From Methanobrevibacter sp. (GTDB taxonomy: Archaea; Methanobacteriota; Methanobacteria; Methanobacteriales; Methanobacteriaceae), in NCBI GenBank assembly GCA_009777005.1, contig WRMT01000093.1, forward strand, positions 1 to 10,180: a stretch of DNA of 10,180 nt, given 5' to 3'. This document shows positions 5,573 to 10,180 of the stretch, piece by piece. The translations under genes were made by a program, and so were the position numbers. Each line of letters begins with the position of its first letter. Positions within the stretch are counted from its first letter, which is position 1. The notes below the pieces were generated by a model. That model was not told the origin of the DNA. It saw only the letters and a program-made list of their open reading frames with translations, and ran no database searches.

Positions 5573-7420
5573 ATGACGAGCAACATAGGAAATAAAATAG
5601 AAGCTAATGATACTTACCTGAATGATTTATTGAAAGGTCAAAAATTCTACATTGATTATTTTCAAAGAGAATATCGTTGGGAAAATAAACAAATTACTCA
5701 ATTAATCGATGATTTGACATATACTTTTTTAAAGGATTATAAAGATGGGGATGAACCTTATGAAGTTGAAAATTACCAAAATTATTATTTAGGTCCAATT
5801 GTTTTCAGTCAAAGCGAAGGAAAGTTATCCATTATTGATGGTCAACAAAGAATTACTTCTATCACTCTTCTATTAATATTTTTAAATCATTTACAAAAAA
5901 CTTCTAATAGAAAAGTCAATATTAAAGAATTAATTTTTTCTGAAAAATTTGGTGTTAAATCATTTAATCTATTTGATGAGATTCGAAAAGATTGTATGAG
6001 TGATTTATTTAAAAATGGAAAATATCTTGTGAAAGAGGATGATGATGAAACAGTAAAAAATATGGTTAATCGTTATCAAGACATTCATGATTCTTTTCCT
6101 GAGGAAATAAATAGTAAAATACTTCCTTTTTTCATAGATTGGCTAATATATAAAGTTGTCATTGTAAAAATCACTGCTCACTCTGATGAAAATGCTTATA
6201 CCATATTTGAAACTATGAATGATAGGGGTCTTAATTTAACACCTCCAGAAATGTTAAAAGGTTATGTTTTATCAAAAATAAAAGACAAAGAAAAAAGATT
6301 AAAATTAAATAATCTTTGGAAGAAGCAAATTCAATTATTAAATGAATATAAGAAAAATGAAGATTTGTCATTTTTTCAAGCATGGTTTAGAGGAAAGTAT
6401 GCTGTGTCTATAAGGGAAGGTAAAGTTGGTGCAGAAGATAAGGATTATGAATTAATTGGGTCACGATTACATCAATGGTTTAAAGACAATCATGAAGATA
6501 TATTTGACCTTAAAAGTCCTGAGGATTTTTATAATTTTTTCAATGATAGGTTTCCTTTTTTTGTAAAAACCTATTTAATGATTAAGGATAAAATGATAAA
6601 TTTTGATTCAAATATTCCTCACTTGAATTATATTAATACTTGGGGAATTGCAGAATCATTACAAGACCCATTACTCCTATCATCACTAATTTATACTGAT
6701 GATGAAGAAACAGTTATGAAAAAAATTGATTTAGTAGCTCGTTATATTGAAACATTTACTGTGAGAAGATCAATAAACTTTAAAAGATTTCCCCATGCCT
6801 CAATAAAGTACACTATCTTTAAAAAACGAACACTTTTAATAAGAAACAATGATTTAAATGACTTATCTCAAAACTTAAAGAATGAAATAGATAATATGGA
6901 TGAAAAATGGGAAGGAATAGATAAGTTTCGTTTACATGGACAAAACAAAAGTTTTGTCAAACATTTACTTTCTAGGGTTTCAAGCTACATCGATAATTTA
7001 ATTGGGAAAGATACTAATTATATGACTTATTATCGTCCTAAAGGGAAACAATTTGAAATAGAACATATTTGGGCAAATAAATTTGAAGATCATAAAGATG
7101 AATTTGATCAAATGGATGATTTTAATCAATGGAGAAATTCTATCGGTGCTTTATTATTAGTTCCCACGGGTTTTAATCAATCATTAGGTAGTGATGTTTA
7201 TGAAATTAAACTAAAACATTATTTAAAACAAAATGCTTATGCTCAATCTCTTCATGAAGAATTTTACCATAAAAATCCCAATGAAAAGAACCTAATTGAA
7301 AAATTCAAATTTAAACCACATCCACATTTCAAAAAAGAAGATATTTTAGATAGACAAAATCTCCTGAAGAGAATTTGTAAAGATTTATGGGACATTGATT
7401 ACTTTGATGAAAATATATAA
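5573..7420 (+). CDS. DUF262-DUF1524 (GmrSD-type) predicted modification-dependent nuclease
   Basis: The 615-residue protein has the N-terminal DUF262 domain: YFQREYRW (29-36), SIIDGQQRITSI (86-97, the DGQQR motif for nucleotide binding or hydrolysis) and IFETMNDRGLNLTPPEMLKG (211-230). Its C-terminal DUF1524 region is of the His-Me finger type: FEIEHIWANKF (494-504, His498), then WRNSIGALLLVP (520-531) and FNQSLGSDVYEIKLKHY (534-550). All key motifs are present. Known relatives are GmrSD, which cuts glucosylated hydroxymethylcytosine DNA, and SspE of phosphorothioate systems. Which modification this one reads cannot be told. The ATG at 5573 is preferred to an in-frame TTG at 5522, since DUF262 proteins start near here and a GTGAT site precedes it. 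It lies 187 bp before the pseudo-methyltransferase gene on the same strand, within a defence cluster. Confidence 0.88.
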   Translation: MTSNIGNKIEANDTYLNDLLKGQKFYIDYFQREYRWENKQITQLIDDLTYTFLKDYKDGDEPYEVENYQNYYLGPIVFSQSEGKLSIIDGQQRITSITLLLIFLNHLQKTSNRKVNIKELIFSEKFGVKSFNLFDEIRKDCMSDLFKNGKYLVKEDDDETVKNMVNRYQDIHDSFPEEINSKILPFFIDWLIYKVVIVKITAHSDENAYTIFETMNDRGLNLTPPEMLKGYVLSKIKDKEKRLKLNNLWKKQIQLLNEYKKNEDLSFFQAWFRGKYAVSIREGKVGAEDKDYELIGSRLHQWFKDNHEDIFDLKSPEDFYNFFNDRFPFFVKTYLMIKDKMINFDSNIPHLNYINTWGIAESLQDPLLLSSLIYTDDEETVMKKIDLVARYIETFTVRRSINFKRFPHASIKYTIFKKRTLLIRNNDLNDLSQNLKNEIDNMDEKWEGIDKFRLHGQNKSFVKHLLSRVSSYIDNLIGKDTNYMTYYRPKGKQFEIEHIWANKFEDHKDEFDQMDDFNQWRNSIGALLLVPTGFNQSLGSDVYEIKLKHYLKQNAYAQSLHEEFYHKNPNEKNLIEKFKFKPHPHFKKEDILDRQNLLKRICKDLWDIDYFDENI

Positions 7421-7442
7421 AATCTAGAATAATTCATTTCTA

Positions 7443-7472
7443 TCTCTTTTGAATATTTTTTTTTAAAAGAGA
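7443..7472 (+). terminator. Candidate terminator after the DUF262-DUF1524 gene
   Basis: TCTCTTTT (7443-7450) and AAAAGAGA (7465-7472) form a perfect 8-bp stem, and the loop contains nine consecutive T (7456-7464). It starts 22 bp after the stop codon. A long T run is enough for archaeal termination. Together with the TATA box at 7547 it suggests that the two large genes are separately transcribed. Confidence 0.5.
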
Positions 7473-7546
7473 AAACCATGTTAGTATTACTCAATCTAGG
7501 AAGATACTTTAACTCCTTGAATGAATGATGAAAATTTAACACCTTA

Positions 7547-7554
7547 TTTATATA
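7547..7554 (+). promoter_or_regulatory. TATA box of the pseudo-methyltransferase gene
   Basis: TTTATATA is the consensus methanogen box. Transcription would start near 7577, about 30 nt before the ATG at 7608. It lies in the 187-bp gap after the terminator-like hairpin. Confidence 0.5.
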
Positions 7555-7607
7555 GTGATAGAAAACATATTTACTAATATATTCATAGTTAGTTATAGGT
7601 TTTCAAA

Positions 7608-9995
7608 ATGAATAGCTTACAAGATAGATTATTATTTATCCAAGGGTTAATCCACATTTTAAAGGAGTCATTTAAAGAAAGTGAATTCTCTAAAGTAATT
7701 ATTCCTTTTATAATTATTAAAAAGCTTGAATCACTCTTAAAAATCTCTAAAAATAATGTCATTGAGAAATATGGTGAATTTAACTATATGGATGATTTAA
7801 AAATTTTAAATCATTTTGCTCTTGATGAAAAAGGAGAAATTTTAGGATTTTATAATTTTTCAAAATATGATCTTAATCTCTTAGCAAGATCTGTAAATAA
7901 TCTAGAAGAAAGTTTAATCGATTATATTAATTGTTTTAGTCCAAATATTAAAGAAGTATTAGATATTTTAGATGTAAAAGCTGTTATATCTAATTTATAT
8001 AAATTAAATCTTCTATCGCCTTTTTTAAAGGAATTAGGTAATTCGGATATGGATTTACATTTTGAATTAATGTCTAATCGAGAATTTGAATTAATCATGG
8101 AAGAATTACTTTTTAATTTCTCAGACGATCCTACATCAATGGGAAAACTGTTTATTCCTAGTGATGTTTTAGAATTATTAGTTAGATTATTGTTTTACTC
8201 TGAAGAAATTGATATAACTGATAAAACATTAATTAAAAAGATTTTTGATCCTGTGTCTTCTTCTGGGAAATTACTTGATAAATGTTATGATCTCATTTAT
8301 GAAAAAAATAAATCTGCAGAGATAGTTTTCTATGGTCAAGAGACTAGGAGAACTTTATATTCCATTTCTAAAATAAATTCAATACTTCGGAAAAATGATT
8401 TTAAAAATATTAAAGGTTTAAATAGCTATTTATCCGAGGATTTATTTTCTAATCAAAAGTTTGACTTTATTATTTCTAATTTTTCCTCTTTAAATGATGA
8501 ATCTGAACAAATATTATATTTACAAAAAATAATTTCTAAGATGAAAATTAATGAAAAGTCTAGGATAGCTATTATAACTAATGAAACTCCTTTGTTTTAT
8601 GCAGATAAAGGGTCTATTCAAAGCAAAATTCGTCAACAAATTATTGAAAATGATTATTTAGAAACGATTATTTCATTAACTGAAAATACATTTCATATTC
8701 CCTTTAAACCATATATTTGGATTTTAACTAATGAAAAATTAGAGCATAGAAAAGGGAAAGTTCAATTTATCAATGGATCAGATGAGTTTGTAGAGATGAA
8801 AAAAACCGTTTTGGAAAAGAGAAATGGTATATCTAAGTCAAATTTGAAAAACATTTTAGAATTATATGGCTTTAAAACTAACTCAAAAATAGTTTCTTTT
8901 ATAGATAATAATGAAATTGATCCTACTGACTTATCTTTTAAAAATATTAAATTTAAAGAGGAAACATCTTCAGGTAAAGAGGATGAAAAGTCAAAAATCC
9001 CATTGAAAACCCATGATAAAAAAATTATTCCTGCAAAAGGTAAAAAACAAGTTAAAACTTCAGAAAGTAAAAAAATAGCTAAAAAATCAAAAGAATTCAA
9101 TCAAAAAGAATTTGAAAAATGGATTGAATCCTTACCTTTTCCACTTGCCTCAATTTTATATGCCTATGACGTTGAAACAAACTATGATGTAAAAATTAAA
9201 TATATTCTTCATTTTTTTGAAAGCTTATCTGAATTTAATTTCAATTTAATGCTAAGTGCTGTTTCTTCCAATTCAGATTTTTATAATAAACATTTTTCAA
9301 AATGTAGGGCGTCACATAATAGAGCTTTCAAAAAATGGTTCCTTAAACCAACTTTTGGGAATTGGAATAACTTTGGTAGTTGTTTTGCCAAAGCTATTCG
9401 AGTTATTCTAGAGGATCCAAATAAAAAATCTGAATTATTACAATTATTTGCCAATTCCAATGAATCATTTGTAAAAATGGTATCAAACAAGAAATTTTAT
9501 AACTTGTTATTTAAAATAGCTGAACTTAGAAATCGATGGGAAGGTCATGGTCCAATAGTAGATAAAAATGAGCAAGAAAAACGATTAAGAGTACTAAAAA
9601 AAGCATTAATTATACTTAAAAATATTATATCTGATAATTACAAAGATTTGAATTTAATAGCTCCTGTGGAGAGTCGTTATAGTGAAGGTGTGTATAATAG
9701 CTTATCAAAAAGATTGATGACAACCAGACCTCCATTTAAATCAATTGAAGTAAAAACCACTATCCCATTAGATGTTAAGAAGAAGTACTTAGTTTATAAG
9801 GATAGTTCATTAGCTATTGAACTCCTACCTCTCTTTGATATTATGGAAAGCCCTCAAAAACAACAAGAAGCCTGTTATTTTTACAATATCACAGAAAAAG
9901 ATAAAGTACAATTTGTGTCCTATCATTTTAATAAAGAAGCTATTATAAAATTTAACAGAGAAAAATTAGAAAAGGTTTTTAAGATTATAGAATGA
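7608..9995 (+). CDS. Type I methyltransferase (HsdM)-like protein with degenerate catalytic motif, fused to a HEPN-like C-terminal region
   Basis: The first 430 of 795 residues follow HsdM order: a helical N-terminus (SEFSKVIIPFIIIKKLESLL, 25-44), the segment LFIPSDVLELLVRLL (181-195), motif I DPVSSSGKLL (214-223, where active enzymes have DPxxGSGxLL), GQETRRTLYSISKIN (243-257), and the motif IV position FDFIISNFSS (285-294), where active enzymes have NPPF or NPPY. The lost Pro-Pro-aromatic core argues that it cannot methylate; SAM binding may survive. A lysine-rich linker (about 450-500) joins a second unit: PFPLASILYAY (510-520), a long helical region, LRNRWEGHGP (640-649) matching the R-N-x(4)-H end of HEPN RNase domains (Arg641, His647), and a beta-rich tail (about 715-795). 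AGGT lies 7 nt before the ATG. A canonical hsdM follows 106 bp later. Dead methyltransferase well supported; HEPN and RNase role tentative. Confidence 0.72.
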   Translation: MNSLQDRLLFIQGLIHILKESFKESEFSKVIIPFIIIKKLESLLKISKNNVIEKYGEFNYMDDLKILNHFALDEKGEILGFYNFSKYDLNLLARSVNNLEESLIDYINCFSPNIKEVLDILDVKAVISNLYKLNLLSPFLKELGNSDMDLHFELMSNREFELIMEELLFNFSDDPTSMGKLFIPSDVLELLVRLLFYSEEIDITDKTLIKKIFDPVSSSGKLLDKCYDLIYEKNKSAEIVFYGQETRRTLYSISKINSILRKNDFKNIKGLNSYLSEDLFSNQKFDFIISNFSSLNDESEQILYLQKIISKMKINEKSRIAIITNETPLFYADKGSIQSKIRQQIIENDYLETIISLTENTFHIPFKPYIWILTNEKLEHRKGKVQFINGSDEFVEMKKTVLEKRNGISKSNLKNILELYGFKTNSKIVSFIDNNEIDPTDLSFKNIKFKEETSSGKEDEKSKIPLKTHDKKIIPAKGKKQVKTSESKKIAKKSKEFNQKEFEKWIESLPFPLASILYAYDVETNYDVKIKYILHFFESLSEFNFNLMLSAVSSNSDFYNKHFSKCRASHNRAFKKWFLKPTFGNWNNFGSCFAKAIRVILEDPNKKSELLQLFANSNESFVKMVSNKKFYNLLFKIAELRNRWEGHGPIVDKNEQEKRLRVLKKALIILKNIISDNYKDLNLIAPVESRYSEGVYNSLSKRLMTTRPPFKSIEVKTTIPLDVKKKYLVYKDSSLAIELLPLFDIMESPQKQQEACYFYNITEKDKVQFVSYHFNKEAIIKFNREKLEKVFKIIE

Positions 9996-10014
9996 ATAGT
10001 ATTTTAAGATTATA
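9977..10014. repeat. 13-bp direct repeat at the end of the pseudo-methyltransferase gene
   Basis: TTTTAAGATTATA occurs at 9977-9989, inside the last codons, and again at 10002-10014, in the gap before hsdM, 25 bp apart. It may reflect a small local duplication. Confidence 0.6.
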
Positions 10015-10036
10015 AATGGTCAGATTTTTAAGAAAG

Positions 10037-10045
10037 TTTATAATA
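10037..10045 (+). promoter_or_regulatory. Possible TATA box of the hsdM gene
   Basis: TTTATAATA would give a start near 10068 and a leader of about 34 nt before the ATG at 10102. The gap is 106 bp and has no clear terminator, so read-through from the upstream gene is also possible. Confidence 0.35.
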
Positions 10046-10101
10046 TATTTTAATAGTATTAATGATTACAGATTTAATTATCTATTATTTGGAGTAATAT
10101 A

Positions 10102-10180
10102 ATGAGTAATTTTCAGGAAAAAGTAAGTTTTATTTGGGATTTAGCAGATCTCCTAAGAGGAGCTTATAAGAGAAATGAGT
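10102..10180 (+). CDS. hsdM: Type I restriction-modification methyltransferase subunit HsdM, N-terminal start only (runs off the right edge)
   Basis: Only 26 codons are in the window: MSNFQEKVSFIWDLADLLRG followed by AYKRNE. This is the typical N-terminus of HsdM (F-x-E-K-x-x-F-I-W-x-x-A-D-x-L-R-G-x-Y-K), the DNA adenine methyltransferase and specificity-complex subunit of type I systems. GGAG at 10091-10094, 7 nt before the ATG, is a good ribosome binding site. The catalytic region is outside the window, so activity cannot be judged. hsdS and hsdR would be expected to the right. The protein upstream is a diverged paralogue of the same family (compare ESFKESEFSKVIIP there with the expected YK..EYGKVILP here). 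Confidence 0.8.
   Translation, partial: MSNFQEKVSFIWDLADLLRGAYKRNE

Noticed and set aside
8762..9100. Minus-strand open frame of 112 codons
   Set aside because: Antisense to the lysine-rich linker of the fusion protein. Lys-rich coding gives long Phe/Leu-rich antisense frames, which explains it.
9281..9490. Minus-strand open frame of 69 codons
   Set aside because: Antisense within the HEPN-like region of the fusion protein; no start signal or domain.

Overview
The window is very AT-rich and reads like part of an archaeal genome, most likely a Methanobacteriales methanogen (Methanobrevibacter or Methanosphaera type). The support is TTTATATA-like TATA boxes at the right distance upstream of starts (for example 7547-7554, and 5161-5168 on the minus strand), Shine-Dalgarno sites of the GGAGGTGAT type, frequent AGA/ATA/TTA codons, and an AAA ATPase/DUF4143-type protein of a kind common in these archaea. 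A low-GC Firmicute cannot be fully excluded from sequence alone. No tRNA, rRNA or CRISPR array was seen.

Layout. (1) 2-163: the C-terminal end of an IS630-family transposase, cut by the window edge, followed by about 440 bp without genes. (2) 601-2237: a tightly packed plus-strand operon of three genes: an XRE-type repressor, an ImmA/IrrE-type zinc metallopeptidase and a PIN-domain nuclease with a TTG start. It resembles a three-part toxin-antitoxin or stress-switch module. (3) 2265-2950, minus strand: a 64-residue protein of unknown function and a minimal nucleotidyltransferase (MNT type) with no HEPN partner beside it. (4) 2951-3670: about 720 bp of AT-rich sequence without a recognisable gene. 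(5) 3671-5137, minus strand: an AAA_14/DUF4143-type ATPase, with 34-bp tandem repeats (5144-5245) lying over its promoter. (6) 5290-5449: a broken remnant of a second, VapC-like PIN gene. (7) 5573 to the right edge, plus strand: a DUF262-DUF1524 (GmrSD-type) nuclease, a 795-residue protein that looks like a catalytically dead type I methyltransferase subunit fused to a HEPN-like C-terminal region, and the first 26 codons of what looks like a normal HsdM.

Taken together this is a defence or stress island: a transposase remnant, toxin-antitoxin-like genes, decayed toxin fragments, a predicted modification-dependent nuclease and the start of a type I restriction-modification locus. The most unusual element is the pseudo-methyltransferase/HEPN fusion at 7608-9995, placed directly in front of a true hsdM. 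A reasonable hypothesis is that it joins or senses the restriction-modification complex or its DNA target and triggers an RNase-type abortive response. That is inference from domain architecture, not something the sequence proves.
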